A stretch of 64,000 bases of DNA. Origin: Acanthaster planci (lineage: Eukaryota; Echinodermata; Asteroidea; Valvatida; Acanthasteridae). A program made the translations under genes and the position numbers. Position 1 is the stretch's first letter, and each line of letters starts with the position of its first letter. The stretch lies in the NCBI RefSeq assembly GCF_001949145.1, contig NW_019091471.1, positions 493,901 through 557,900 of the forward strand, written 5' to 3'. The notes under the pieces were generated by a model, which saw nothing but the letters and a program-made list of their open reading frames with translations, searched no databases and was not told the DNA's origin. This document shows, piece after piece, positions 1 through 14,129 of the stretch.

Positions 1-659
1 GTCAACTGTAAACACCATCATTTCATAATTCGGTGTTAAATAGGCATTTGCAAGCAACTGTGCATAAAAAAGTTCTACCGTCCAGAATCCCTATTTATCC
101 AGGAAAAGTTCACACAAGGTCACTGGCTTAAAACCTGGATTACTTCTGGGTTCAGATGGGGACACTGGTCCCCTGCAAAACAAAGCAGTGTGTGAGCCTT
201 TCACTTCAGTAGGGCACCTACATGTACATTGTACAGTACAATGTACATTACAGGTAACCCTCCCACTCATCAATCGGCAATGAATCCCCACTTTTGGCCC
301 TAGGGCAAATGACCTCAGAATCTGAGAACACACAAAAAACTGGCATGCTCAGCCAACTAGGGTGGAGTCCTGGATCCACAGTGGAAAGTGTCTAGTCTGT
401 GCTTTATTATGCTTTATGGTTCGGATATGAGGTTAGGGTTAAATGGCCATAAGGCTGACCCTGTCAAAGCATGGCGCTGCAGCTCCAAGGTCACAGTAGA
501 ACATACAGTGTACTGTACATGTACTTCACTGGAGCTGTTGGGACTATCCTGTATTTTCACAGAACTACAACAGAGGAGGGTTTCAATAGAAAAGGAATTA
601 CGTGCAAGGCAACAGGCCAAAATAATCACTGTAGGAAAACTCATTATTGTTAAAAACAA

Positions 660-1345
660 TTTACACATGTACATATACATGTACATGCACATGTACTGTG
701 CAAACCTTACTACGTGCACGGTTATCCGAAAAAAGAAAAATGCAGAGGCTCATAAAGGGACAGAACAGCACGTACATGTACACTGTACTGTACCAGTACA
801 TGTACAGGATTTTACTAAGGTGGAATACCAAGGGCCCTAGGGTACAGACTGTCAAACAAGGCCAAATCTGGAGGGGTTAAATTCTTGATTTGGGGCAGCA
901 TTTCAATACGCTGTAGAATATACAGACTTACAGTATAATGTGGCATTTTTTTGCAACTGGGGACCTACACTGTACATGAACCATACATGTTCTACATGTA
1001 GCACATGTACGTGTGTGTGCGTGTACATCAGCGGCCATTGCCAGTGAATTTCATATATACCTATGTACGGTACATGTACATGAAAGCAATCATACAGAAT
1101 AATGCCCTCACAGAGATGTACCGGTGCGTACATGTACATGTATGTAAAGTGTGATCTAGGCTGCTACTGTTCACATGACAAAAATCATAAAAACCAATGT
1201 GCAAGTGACATACCTTACCAGTGCTTGGTATATGTACATGTACATGTATACAGAGTATTGTATACATGTAAATTTACGCATGTAACATGTACTCAAAACA
1301 AAAGGGTACAGTACATGTACAGTGTATGCATACAGCGCAACACTC
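660..1345. repeat. (ACATGT)n-rich block
   Basis: Repeated TACATGTACATG runs, e.g. 660-702, 765-806, 1070-1082, 1130-1145 and 1230-1250. The unit ACATGT is its own reverse complement, so each run reads the same on both strands. The open frames here, rich in Met/Tyr/His/Val/Cys/Thr, are made by this repeat. Confidence 0.9.
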
Positions 1346-3663
1346 TGCATATCTATAGAAAAGGGGTACATGGAACACTCCCAAAAAGGTCCTTGCTCTA
1401 TGAATAAAATGACACAACACCTCTGGAGACATTTTAGTTCCCCTGGGTTGAGGATCAATCCCTTTGGAATGCTCAGTATCCACTCTCAGGAGTGGTCCTG
1501 AGCCCTGTAGGGGCACTTGTGTGCTCAGCCAGTCAGAACAACTTTAACTCAATATCCATTCTTTGTTCTGGAATCTGATTTTGAACAAAGGGGACTCCCA
1601 TAATCCCCAAGAGACCCCCTTTTTTTTAATGCCAAGCCATTCAGCCCACAAGTTTCAGGGATACATGATGGTGTGGACATTATTCAGGTACCAAAGGTGT
1701 GCCGAAAGAAAGTCTAATAACCCAGGGCAGTCTGATCAAATTCTGAGATGTACAATATGCTGTGCATTTATAAAGCCGGTGCATAAATGATGTCAATCAG
1801 CATACTGCAGCATTATTTACGATCAAGTTGAAAGTGAAAACTTGTGCCCAACATTCCTGAGCATCAGATCAGAAACATACATGTATACCAAACAAACTGG
1901 GTTGCCTTCTTGCTATAGGAAGGTCAGTTTGCAAAAAACAAACATGAATTTGGCAAGAGGAATTACAGGATATGAATTGGTTTTAAGATATGAAAGACAT
2001 CCTGTCATTCAAACCAATAGGAAATACTGGTATCACACCAGGGAGCACACTACAGTGTAACTGGGAGAGTAATGGCAGCTGTCCTTTGCTTCATACATGT
2101 AGTTTTTCCTAACAACACATGTACATCCTGGCATTTCCAGATCAAAAAAATCACAGTGTGAAGTGCAGTGAAAACATGAGAAGTGCAAATGTTGCTTATC
2201 AACCTACATGTACATATAGTACAGCATGAATCTCACTTTCATAAATCCAGTATGTACATGTACACTAATTGCTGAAAGGTACACCATGAAATACAAATTA
2301 CATTCAGCTTTACATTACCAGAGGGTAATTTTGTTACTGAAAACTGAGGAGATCTGCCCAGTGAAATGAGAAGGAACTAATGCTGAGTTACAGACACAGC
2401 TGCAAGGATGGCATTTGACACTGTGACATAAATCAAGCTATCTTGAGGAATCTTCCGTCTTGAGTACAAGCCAAAAGTATCTTACCCTTTACTGGTACAT
2501 GTACCTGATGAACCTGGTACATGTACGTCTTTTCGGATGAATGTATGTGTACCTACATGTACACATAGCTGCATCAAACACAACTTGTTTTGACAGAACT
2601 ATGTTTCCTGCATGTTGCATTACATACGATTCACTTTTAGCGAAACAGACATATTGAACTTTTTTTAACCCTTGCACTCTCCAGGTATAGTTTTAATTGT
2701 AAAGAAATCTTGAACAAGCTGGGAAGAAACTAAAAGAAAGATTAGTGTGGCAAGTGAACATCATAATGTACAAAGACTTTGGTGCAATATACACTCGTGA
2801 ACTGTATGTGCACACATTCACACTGGTACATGTACCAAGCCGGTTCATATTACATAGGTAAAAACTAGAGAATACCAATACCTTATACCTTTGGATAATA
2901 TTCTATACCAGAAATGGTTCCAAGCTAAACATGAAATTGTAAGGAGAGACTGCAGGGGCTGCAAGGTCATGACCTCTGATCTTGTTGACGTAATGACAGC
3001 CTCATGGGACAACACTACCTGTTGTACATGAAAGGCTGTGAATTAGGCCTCTGTGTAACATGTTGAAGTGCTGGAAGGAACATGTACATTAACACAAACA
3101 TGTACTAGTACATGTTGTAATGGTAAAAGCAACACTCTAAGGATATATCCAGATGTCCAGTACCAGTACATGCACAAACAGAGGGCTTCAATGAGGTATT
3201 AACAGAAAGAATCATGCCGCTGATAACATACGTGTACATGTACCCAAACATTTATACACCACATGTCAACGTTCTAACACTGTACATGTACATGTATGTG
3301 CTATACACTGTCATCATGTTTACTTACAATGTAAAGCCTGTATATTTAAAACGTTGTGTTTCTCTGAAATATGCACTCGAGTGCCTATCGAGAACACACA
3401 TGTACTATAGTAGTACATGTACATGTGTACTGCCGTGCAAGTCTGATCGTACCTGTGTGCACAATTTTAAACAACTGTTTTCCTGTAAAATATCCTGAGT
3501 TATGAATAATTGATCAAACCTGTGTGATGTGTCTTGACTTTAGTCAAATAAATTCATGCATGTTTCCAAATTTTTGATAACATTCTTGCCACTCACTAAT
3601 GACAACGATTTTGTGACAGCTTTTTGCAACGTGCTAAAACGCCATCTTGGATTACATGTTTAC

Positions 3664-3685
3664 ATATTCATGAGCTCATGAATAT
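3664..3685. repeat. Perfect 22-base palindrome
   Basis: Centred on GAGCTC: ATATTCATGAG followed directly by its reverse complement. No spacer. Confidence 0.9.
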
Positions 3686-5387
3686 CATTATCCTGACATT
3701 GAAACCAATGGCAACAAAGTTTGCGTGGCAGGAAAAGCTTGGTAATTCATATTTATGAGGTAAAATGAAATCCCTATTTATGAAAATGGAATTTTGACAG
3801 GCCAGGCTATATGAAGGGAGTTCTCCTTTGCATCTGAATTGCTTACCTCTGACCTTTCTAAAACAAACAATAGATCTGAATACTCCACTAACCAACCATG
3901 AAAAGGGGATGCTTGAGGCAAGCTTGGCACCAGGATGGGATTTCCTAATGAGAGATTGCATGAGAACTCAGAGTTGGCGAGTATTGAGTATTGCGTGAGA
4001 TCTAATCTCAGTCAGGAAGGGGAGTTTGTTAGAGATCTGGCAAAATTCCATTACAATGTATTCACACTATGACTTCGATCAAACATAATCATATGAAAGG
4101 CAAGTTATGCCAAATCTTGTCATGCATTGGAGTGCTGCACCGGCCCACCTGGCTAAATCAGCATTTGCTCTGGAGTTGCCTTTGATCCAGCATGAGTCTA
4201 ACTGTGATTAGTATCCAATCAAACTTTGTTTTGCACGGCCATTTATGACATCATTGGCCTAATATGGAACATAAGGGCGTGGCAGTCAGAGATTGGCAAA
4301 CATAATACTAACTTTGAATATACATGTACATGTACATAAGCACAATTGGACAAAGTGAGAATTTAGAACGGTTGTGCAGTGGAAATGCCATACATGTACA
4401 TTGCATGTTCTCGGTTGATTATTAGTGAATTCTTACCACATGCTTTTTACAACCATCGCGTGATGCGGGGCCATTGTAAGTTTACTGTACATGTACATTT
4501 ACAGTACATGTGTACATGCACATGTGCCGCATGCCGTTATCCATTTTTCATAGTGTTTGCCTTTTTATCAAGTTTTCTTGCGAGCATTCCCTGCACTATT
4601 AATGCCATGCCATATTAAAGCCAAACATCTGAACCAACCAGTTTGGTTCAGTTTCGCTCTTAAGTGCCATGTTCGATGATTTTTGGTTTGGTTTGGCGGT
4701 TTGTCTGCAGCACTACGGTGAGCTTTCTGCAAAGAAACAGGAAGAGAAACCTGCTTGAAAGTGTAGTTCTTGAGAGACTGGATGGTTTAGAAAGGATACC
4801 AGTATTTTTAATTTCAACATGTAACACCATTGTAATTCTCATTACGTGTACATGTAGAACAGGAATTCATGTCTGCAGTTTTGTGAATAGGGGACTGAAA
4901 AGTCTATGCGTATGCCCAGGAGTCTGAACAGTGGTATGTTTCTTTGGGGGGAGCTCTTCATCCATCCAATTTATGGCTGACAGCTCTCACTTCATCTCTG
5001 CCCCAGCATCTTCTTCAACTGACACCTCATCCATCACTGGCACCAGCACAGAGAATGTCCTTGCTCCTTTTGACTCTCCCCCCATTCCAACTACTTGTGA
5101 GGATCCCCTGACAGAACAGCAGCTACAGGGTGCAGAGGGGGAGGGTGATGTCTGGAGGGGATTTCATTTTGTGCCGCCTCATTGGCTATTGATGGATTCT
5201 GGACTACCTCATTTTCAGGATATTAAGGGCACTGTGATGAGAGATAAAATACAGTAGCTTTGATGTACACGTACTCATGGAACTATTAATATACCCGACA
5301 TGTACATGTAACCCTGCACGTTATTTTACATGGCTACAATGAAAATATTATGAATTGGTTGCACTGGACACTACCAATAAGATGGCA

Positions 5388-5535
5388 GACCTGCCAGCCT
5401 TGCCGTACTCCTTCCAGAGGTCAGGCATTACCAAACAATAGATTTTAAACGGTATTTAAATGAGCCTTCAGTTCATCTCAAATTTTAATCTATTGATGTC
5501 TGACCTCAGGAAGGAGTAGAGCATGTTGGCAGGTC
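5388..5535. mobile_element. MITE-like hairpin with about 50-bp imperfect arms
   Basis: The left arm (from 5388: GACCTGCCAGCC, ACTCCTTCC, GAGGTCAG, CAATAGATTTTA) is repeated in inverted order by the right arm (about 5483-5535, ending TGGCAGGTC). About 40 unpaired bases separate the arms. No coding content and no obvious target duplication. Confidence 0.65.
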
Positions 5536-8500
5536 TCAGGTGGCCTTGAACAATATATCAAAGCCAGTTGGGTTCCGAAGACAGTTGATAATTTCATACA
5601 GCACTTATCGTCACCATTTTCATGACGAGCCAGACAATATAGATTTTGAAGAAAAACTGGGTTTTGAGAAATCGCCCTAGAAGCTTCTCCTAATTCAAAA
5701 ATGCAAAAATACCAATATGGAACAAGTTTATGCAGTAAAAAACCTCAAATGATTCTTCGTAAAGATGCACGTCTGTCCATGAAATCCAAAATCTACATTT
5801 TCCTACTTTATGGCCCTTCTGTGCAATGTATTTTTCCATATACATGTAGGAAGGGGGGCACACATATTCACATGTGCATCACTGTAACAGTACATGTGTA
5901 CATGTACATTGTAACAAAGATGCGTGGCTCTTGGTAAAAACAAAAATCTTACTTGACCTAGTAATTTTCGGCCTTTCCAGTCAATATGTTTTGTACATGT
6001 ACATGTACAAGGGGCAGTACAATTTGTGTTCCTTCATAAAACCACAAAATGCACTTATCAAAATTTTGGCTCCTAACAACTTCAATGTAATCAAAACAAA
6101 ATAAATACTAGTTTTGACATGAGTGGCTCTTCGCAAACACGGTGACGTTATGTGCTGTTTGGACGCTTAAAAAAAACAAGAAAAATTGTAACCAACGAAC
6201 TGGAAAAAATTCTAGCAAGCCTCACGAGTCTGAAACCCCCTATAGTAAAGGTCAACAAAATGCCTCATACATGTATGTAAAGTGTACATGTACGTGTACA
6301 TTTATGCACATGCACACTATACATGTGCCATGAATACACACTATACATGTACATGTGCCACGAATATCGCCTTCACAAACAGCGCACAGTACACTTTATT
6401 CACTCAAGTACCTGTATGTAAATACCTGTACCTTTTTTTACTTACATACAAAATGAAGAAAATTCAGCACATAGTTTATTTGAACGGAAGCAGTGTCAGT
6501 TCTTTGGCAATGAAACATCAGCATGCAGCGTTTGCAGACTAACATACCAGTACCAAATGGGTCATTTTATAAATCTGGGGTCCAAAAGTGTGACTTCTGG
6601 TGTGTACATGTGTATGTTACACCTGACCTGTGAAATACGACATGGAAATATCACTGAAATTACATGTAATTTCAAACTATATTTATTTTTACAAGGTAAT
6701 TTGTACTCAAATTTAAATACATGTACATGTATGTACATGTAATCACCATCCCATATCAAAGATTTTGATATGAATAAATTTTGGATTTTTTTGCCCTGCC
6801 CAATCCATCCTTGGAAATCTGATATAAAAAAATTAAAAACATGTCAGATGTGAGGGTGGAGGGGGACACAAAAACAACTGGGCCAACATTTATAGAATAA
6901 CCAACATGTCAACGTGCATTTAGACAACATGACTGTGAAACCCATTATTTACCCCCAAGGTGTCAGACAACTCAACCCCACTGAGACTTGTGGGATTTCT
7001 AGGTCCTTGGAATGACAATGTCTGAGATATGCATGACTGCTGCTTGTGCTAGTCACAAAACAGGAATTTGTGCAGTGAACACATGGCATTCCACGAATGA
7101 ACATGCCTGAAAAAAAAAGCGGAACTCATGTACAACTTATAAAGTACAAAAATTAAGCTTTTACCAAAATTAAACAGCAAATACTGTACAGTACAGTTTA
7201 CAAACCAGGATCGACCTTCAACATAAACTACATAAATGTACATGTACATATGTACTAGTACTTTCATGATAAATCTACCGGTAGCAGATCAGCAATTAAA
7301 ATATCATGTTTAAAAGGCATTGATAAAATTTGAGTGCAGATCAAATCACATTTTCTCTGTACTACATGTACATGTACCTGTGAATCAACAATGCCACTTG
7401 AAAAATCCCATGCATTATTACACTGTATAATACTAGTACATGTACAAGACAGAAAGGGCTATAAACATGCACACTTACAACAACAAGAAGCTGAAGGCCA
7501 AAACAGGACGCATGGATTGCATTAATAAGCACTGTTCTAAAACTCAGACTTAAAATCCTGTTAAAATTGAGTACTCTAGTGACTGAACATACCGGTTATG
7601 CGTCCAATGTTCTTTGTTCAGAGGACGGTGGGAAACTGAAAGGGCTGTCCTCAAATCTTTATTTCAAACCTATTTTGGAAGATTGAATGAACCAATTCTA
7701 CTTTTCTACATACCATGTACACGTGCTATACACCATCACTGTGTGCCAAGTTAAAATTAAGAATCGCATTCGGAATGAAGACTATTGCACTCATCAGCTG
7801 TTAGAAAATGCATATAGCATGTATATTCCCAAAATTTTCAATGCCATAGACATGATGTACATGTACATATACAGTATGTACATGTACGTGTACATTCCCG
7901 GTACATGTACATGGACAGAAATTTTGTATGATGTTCATGCTATTTGTGAACAACCTTCTGCATTTGTGCACATAATTGTGTACGGTAACTCACAACACAT
8001 GCACTATACATTGTACATTTATTTGTCGAAAGAAATAATGGGAAAATAAACAAGACTACAAGCACTGTATACATACTGTTAAGTTTTGACAGAAAAGACC
8101 CTATAACCACAAGGTATTTTTCTCGCCCAAAATGGTGCCATGTCTTGAGTGGCTGTCATGGCTACACCGCCTTACGGTGTACGTGTAAACACCTACCAAT
8201 TCATTTCATCCCTGTGGTTATAGTTAAGAGTCATTCTTTGCATTTGCTGCACGTGTATAGAAGTGCAATACAGTCATTTGCAATCTGTGTACAATTACTG
8301 GCAAGTACAATGTACAGCGTAGTCTATACATTGTACATGTACGGATATGTACATGTACGTCATGTACTCATAAAATATATCATTTCTATTATGAACAATG
8401 TGCATGTTTTTGTGTGTAAAATTAAGTCCTAAAGATCCAAACTTCCAACGTACTGGTACATTGTATGGCATGACCCTTGACGGAAATGAGGAAACACCAA

Positions 8501-9413
8501 AATAACGGCGACCTTAAAATGTCTTTCACGTCAGTTCACTCACACTTCATGCTCATGACAGAGCCTTCCAGTGTAACTGACTGCGTCAGCATGTGATGTG
8601 TCATAACATAAACCTGCAGGGGTCGTGACACTCACACAATGGCTACCACTTCCCACGCTCTCCCCCATCACTGCTCTGCTTCGCTGTAAACACTGTAAAG
8701 CATGAAATGTCAAACGGCAACTTGTCACGTTTCCAATTTTGACACTAACAGTGAATGCGTTGAACAATTTCTCACCCTCCTTTCAATACAAGTTTCACAC
8801 TGTGGAATATACTCTGTAAAAATTGGGCACCAAGGCACAAAGTCATCCACTGTGCAGGGTACACATGTAACTGGGGCTGGATTTCTTAAGACAACCAACG
8901 ACAGTTATTTCTCCTGGCACTACACCTTTTATTTTCCCTAACAAGTCCAAGACTCTCACTGACAAGCCAAAGGCTTTTTCTAATCCAATTCATCCAAAAA
9001 TTTGGGAAAATGACCCATCATACATGGCATGCTACATGTACTATGCATACATCATCAGTGTTCTAGCTACATGTACCTAGGACCATTTTTAGTGCCGGGT
9101 AAATTTTTGGATTACCAAACGTAGCGAGCGCAGTGAGTGGAGCTCTCGCAGCCCATAGCTTGTTTTTTTGGGGGGAATCCCAATCAGAATTCCCCTTATG
9201 TCATCGTGAAGGCATGCTTACAATAATGCTTTCACAATCAGCAGCTGATTTGATATGAAAAAAATGGGATACATGTACATGTATATATTTCTTAGGTCTT
9301 TACTTGTGTCTTTAAAACTGCAAAATAGTGCAAAACTGTGACTTTGTAAGCTTGAAATATGATCAAATTGGTACATTTTCAGCAAAATTTCAATTCATTT
9401 TTTTGGAAAATCC

Positions 9414-9488
9414 GTGCTGGGCGGCACAGCCAATTTGAACCCAAGAACCGGGTGGAAATTTACAGTACTGGGTGATGCCGCCCAGCAC
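9414..9488. repeat. GC-rich 13-bp hairpin
   Basis: GTGCTGGGCGGCA (9414-9426) and TGCCGCCCAGCAC (9476-9488) are perfect inverted repeats with a 49-base loop in otherwise AT-rich DNA. Confidence 0.7.
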
Positions 9489-10973
9489 CGCCCAACGGTT
9501 AGAACACTGACATATACACCTGTATGTATTACGCAGGAGAGACTGAAGGTTAACACTAAAATTACAGTTACCGTACATGTACTTGAGTTTAAGCACCAAA
9601 ATCTGATTAAATTACTAAATATACACTGCAGTCTACAATCCACTTTGCGCACTTCCAAACATTTACACTGCATGTGTAATCTCATTTTTATGACCATCTA
9701 CCAGTACGGTATGTAAATGACTGCAGTTTTTAGACTGCAAACACAAGCAAAAAGTCCACACTGCACTGTGATTTGGCTTCGCCATCTCCTCAAGTTACAC
9801 AACGACTGGGAAAAATGCTGCCAAGTGCACAGATGCAGGATTTAAACTAATTTACCAGTGAAAATGGAATTATAGCTTATAAGATTAGGCCCACTGTAAA
9901 TCACAGTGACACATGATGAGGCAGCCTGAGCACAAAACCTTTCTGTGCATTTATCTTGCTCAGTGCATGCAACTATATTTTTGTAATTAAAAACTCATAT
10001 AAAGAAGTACAGGTATCGGTGCTACAAGATGCACAATATGACAATTACGAGCTACAAATCTGTTCAGGTAAAAAAGAAAACTGAGCATTTGACGAAATTT
10101 TCATAGCTGACCGCAAATTATCTCTTGTGACCTTAGGCACACCTGGAAGAGAATACAAGACATAGCCAACTGTGTACATGTACATGTACAACTGATCCAC
10201 TGTACATGAAACCATTTTTTTTTAAGCAGAGATTAAAGATTTGTCCACATCTGCTATCGCCATAAGAATCGACCCCAAAGCCAGTCAACTGTAATTTAAC
10301 TCCCTGGTCCTCTGCCACTGGAGGCAAAGCTCCCAGAGCAGAACTAACTCAGTTAATCAATTCGAACATGTCCAATGGTTCCGCCTTGTTAGCATCTCAC
10401 ACCAGGTCGACAGATTGGCTCAACGTCATTACATGCAAGGGGGCATGCCGCCTGCCTGGACCTCAGGCACGAGTTTAATCCAGCCGGCCAGGCCAGCCAA
10501 TTTCCGTTAACAATGAGTAGCATGGACAATTCTGCAATTGGCCGAGTAGGGTTCGATTTCAACAGCAACAACCTTGTTTCTTGGAAAACTAATTAAGACT
10601 GACTTCAAGAATTCATCAGTTACATGAGTGCACAGACCTTTTCCAGATACTGTCGTAGTTTGGTCGCATTGCATGGAAAATCAACATCTCAGATACATGT
10701 AGGCCTTGTCTCCCTATGGTGGAGATAACAATAGGAGTCAGTACAATTTCTATGCACATGTACATGTAAGGGTGTACATGTACATACATGTACGTCACTA
10801 ATAGCTTGCAAAGTCCAAAGCCATGTCCCATTGACTTGTGCATCAATGCCAGTCATCGCCAATTTACAGTGTTCTGACCACTGTTTTAACACAACCATAC
10901 TGTTCCCCTCCGCCCCACTGCAATGAAAGTACTCAAAGTCTGTGCACATTCAAATGGACATTACTTGCCTACC

Positions 10974-11006
10974 TGTACATACATGTACATGTACATGCAC
11001 ATGTAC
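10974..11006. repeat. (ACATGT)n array
   Basis: A run of near-perfect six-base units with TACATGCACATG variants. More runs lie nearby at about 10755-10795, 11036-11053 and 11224-11246. Confidence 0.9.
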
Positions 11007-12635
11007 GAGTACTTTGTGCCGTGTGCAGACAGTAATGTACATGTATGTACATGAACGTGCATATCCTTTCCCAGCTTAGCTTTGAGTAGACCATAATTAA
11101 TGTCATTACCAATTTCTGCATGGATCAGGAGCCCATGCCAAACCAGTCCCTTTTTCTCGCCAGAAGCATGCCGATATGAATATGATCAGTGGATGTGCCC
11201 TATGTGTGTACCTTCCCCATTGCATGTACATGTATGTACATGTACCAGAATGTCCAAGAATTTACAGGTGAAAGGTGCTGGTAGCAGTGTGTGCTACTAC
11301 TTAGGGTACTTCCATACTTACATGTACATGAACTGGGACCATTGAATTGTAGTACATGATACATGTACATGTATGTCCAGTACATTCAAATTGAAAGTTA
11401 ACCTTGGAATGGGTTCTCATTCACCCTTCTTCTCTTCCCTGGGAATTCATTTTCATTTCCCAAAATGTGAAAATTTCCCAAAGTGAGAAACATTTTGACC
11501 ACTTTTCACACAAGTGGAAAAACGGTTTCATGCCTTTTCACACAACTGGGAACATTTTTCATGCCTTGTGAAATGAGGATGTGACTATGCATCATTTCCA
11601 TCAAATTTCCCATTCCCATTTCGTGTTGACTTTTGACAGCAACGCACTGTACACAAACACATTACTGCACCAACTACACCTACCCCTCCCCTCCAACGAG
11701 AACCTTGTGCTGACACAACACATCCAACTGGAAAACAAACAGGTCAAAAGCAAAGCTGTCATTTCATCCAACTGGCCTGCACAAAATTGCTGGGGATGGG
11801 GGGATGGGAATTTCATTAAGTTGCAGAGATCTGGGGCAAGGACTGAGGTTTGATTGGAATGTGAAATCATGTTTCCAGGATGTTTTGCCAACTGTGCGGC
11901 CAATAAAGAGAGAGGCATCCAAGTGACCTGTTTTTACATTTCTGCTCCCTTTACTGAAAGACAGAAAACGGCGTCATTGAAGCAACAACGGGAGAGTGGT
12001 GACTATAGATGCGGAACAACTGGAGCATAGAGAATGTCGGAGCGGTGTATTACAAACGTGTGAACAAATACGTGCAAAGAGAAACAATTTATCACTTCAA
12101 AGACTTCAGGTGGTGCTATGGGGTTGAATTAGGTCACTCATTAAACCTTCACAGTGGAAAAACTTGTAGGACCTTCCTGCAAGTACTGTACATTTATCAG
12201 TGCTAAATTTGTGGAAACAAATCATGCACTAGTACATTACACATGTTTTTTACTAAGTCACACGATAAATGAAATTTTTCAAAAAAAGACACTGGTAGAT
12301 TTAAAAGGAAATTTCCAAAAGGTAACCGCATAAAATAAACTTAAGACCTCTTGCATACAAAAAGTACACTGTGCATGATAATACTTGACAATAATCCAAA
12401 TACCTACCGGTACCAATATGTGCAGTATTAGCCTTGACACGATTCACAAAAGCTGATCAAATTTACCACAGTACGAAGTTTGTTTACACCATGTACAGGT
12501 GAACACATGAGTATGAAGGCTGATTCCAAAGAATATGTACAATCAGTGAATACAAGTCTGAATCTCCCTGTGATTAGCAAAACTTGCTGTCCCTCACAGG
12601 GACATTGTACATGTAGCCGGCACATGTGTACATTT

Positions 12636-12970
12636 ATATAACAGGTTTTGCCCTTACCCAGCGTATACATTAATAAACACTGTATGCTCAGTGCTTGTCC
12701 GAGAGCTTGCGAAAAAAGACACAAACTTACTCGTGTGGCACTCGAACTAACGACCTACTGCTTACTAGTGCAGACGTCTTAACCACTCGACCACCGAGCT
12801 TGCCGGGGTCGGCTGGGCAGTCCGAGTCAGGTGAAGCAGCGGGTATCGCGAACTATTTTCAAGATGTATTTTTGCGTTGGGGAGATGTATAGCGGGTTTT
12901 GCCCTTACCCAACGTATACATTAATAAACACTGTATGCTCAGTGCTTGTCCGAGAGCTTGTGAAAAAAGA
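12636..12970 (-). mobile_element. tRNA-derived element flanked by about 78-bp direct repeats
   Basis: Two near-identical blocks (about 12642-12719 and 12893-12970, only a few mismatches) lie 251 bases apart. Between them, on the - strand, is a tRNA-like sequence with a perfect A box TGGTCGAGTGG (12783-12793) and a near-perfect B box GTTCGAGTG (12739-12747), the internal promoter of RNA polymerase III. The repeats are far longer than a normal SINE target duplication. Possible readings are a tandem SINE dimer sharing its tail, or a small terminal-repeat element carrying a tRNA-like insert. Confidence 0.7.
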
Positions 12971-13264
12971 AATGTGTACATGTTTTATATTGAACTGTTC
13001 ATTTCAGAATAATGCTGAAAAATCAATGTCATGCGGAACAAACTACACTTATTGCATGCGCATTTTAACAAATTTTACGCACTGCTGTGATGCTGGACAT
13101 AACAGGACATGATATGTTAACACCTAATAATATTTCAGGAACTTCATTACACCCAAAGCAAAGCTGACAGTGTTAAAACATGAATGTCCCACATCACACT
13201 AGTCAATTGTCTTTATAATATTTTCCTCACCTGAAGGTTTCTACATGTAGTTTAATCAAAACAA

Positions 13265-13289
13265 GTACATGTACATGTACATGTATGTA
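13265..13289. repeat. (ACATGT)n array
   Basis: One of the longest pure runs in the window: four units ending ATGTATGTA. Confidence 0.9.
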
Positions 13290-13902
13290 TCTTGGTCCAC
13301 TGCTGCAGAGAAAATTGTGCAACACTCAGACTTGGTGCATCACTTTATTGGTCTCTGTTGGTCGCATCTCTTTACGTCTTCAAAACCATATCTGGAGGAA
13401 TCCACATGAAAGGTACTGATGCCTTCTCGCTAAGCAGATATTATGCTAAAGAGCTTACGAGAAGAAACACACCTCAAACACACTTCAGTTGTTGACAAAA
13501 AACTGCAGCGCTCCAAGAGCTGATCGTACCGGTACTGTAATGCCAGTGCACTGCTCCCATTTGAGCGTGTACCAGAAGCAAAGGTACCAGTGTAAATGAC
13601 ATGTTCAGTTACCCGTCCCTACATTACTCGTATGGTTTGGACTGTTTGGGGAGGGGGGGACTAGTCTGTGGCATAAAAACATGATGCAATGCTCAATGGC
13701 GAGGGTGGCATTCATATTTGTTGCCCAGTCATGATTTGCTCTGGGCCAATAAAAATACAGTACATATACAGTGTATTCAAGACAGAGATGTGCATGCAAC
13801 ATTTGTTGGTCAAACATTTTTACAGTTGTAAACAGTAACAAACATTTCCACCACTACTTTACACATACTTACATGTACATGTGCACCACAAAACGGGATC
13901 AG

Positions 13903-14129
13903 GTCAACTCGGACCCAAACCAACTCAGACCCACACCAACTATTTAGTGTTATTTAGAAAACTAGAACACTCTGATAATTAATCACGCAAAACTGAAAGT
14001 TCCTCGGGTTTGGTCCGAGTTGACTCAGGGTGGGTCCAAGTTAGTTATGGGTCCGAGTTTGTCGTGGGTCCGAGTTGGTATTGGGTCCGAGTTGGCTTTG
14101 GGTCCAAGTTGGCTTGGGTCCGAGTTGAC
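13903..14129. mobile_element. Foldback element with tandem-repeat arms (GGGTCCGAGTTGG)
   Basis: The termini GTCAACTCGGACCC (13903-13916) and GGGTCCGAGTTGAC (14116-14129) are a perfect 14-bp inverted repeat. The right arm is an array of about seven units of roughly 17 bp (GGGTCCGAGTTGGNNTT, about 14006-14130); the left arm holds about two inverted units. The plain centre is 13941-14005. The architecture resembles foldback elements such as the TU family of sea urchins (established type; the match here is by architecture, not sequence). Confidence 0.7.

Larger units (their letters stand above)
1..5387. other. Intergenic; no supported gene
   Basis: Many (ACATGT)n runs up to about 3.4 kb, absent from 3.5-4.3 kb. 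A perfect palindrome lies at 3664-3685. A Ser/Thr-rich open frame at 4931-5257 has no recognisable homology. Confidence 0.7.
5536..12635. other. Intergenic; no supported gene
   Basis: Dense (ACATGT)n runs (e.g. 5996-6009, 6280-6300, 6718-6740, 7855-7910, 8333-8358), a GC hairpin at 9414-9488, and an imperfect tandem of about 32 bp (TTTTCACACAA...TTTCATGCC) at 11506-11568. Nothing else recognised. Confidence 0.65.

Noticed and set aside
388-840. 150-codon + frame
   Set aside because: Driven by (ACATGT)n and low-complexity sequence; no domain, no splice support.
4931-5257. Ser/Thr-rich 108-codon + frame in a region free of (ACATGT)n
   Set aside because: Could be an exon, but it has no good donor or acceptor and no recognisable similarity.
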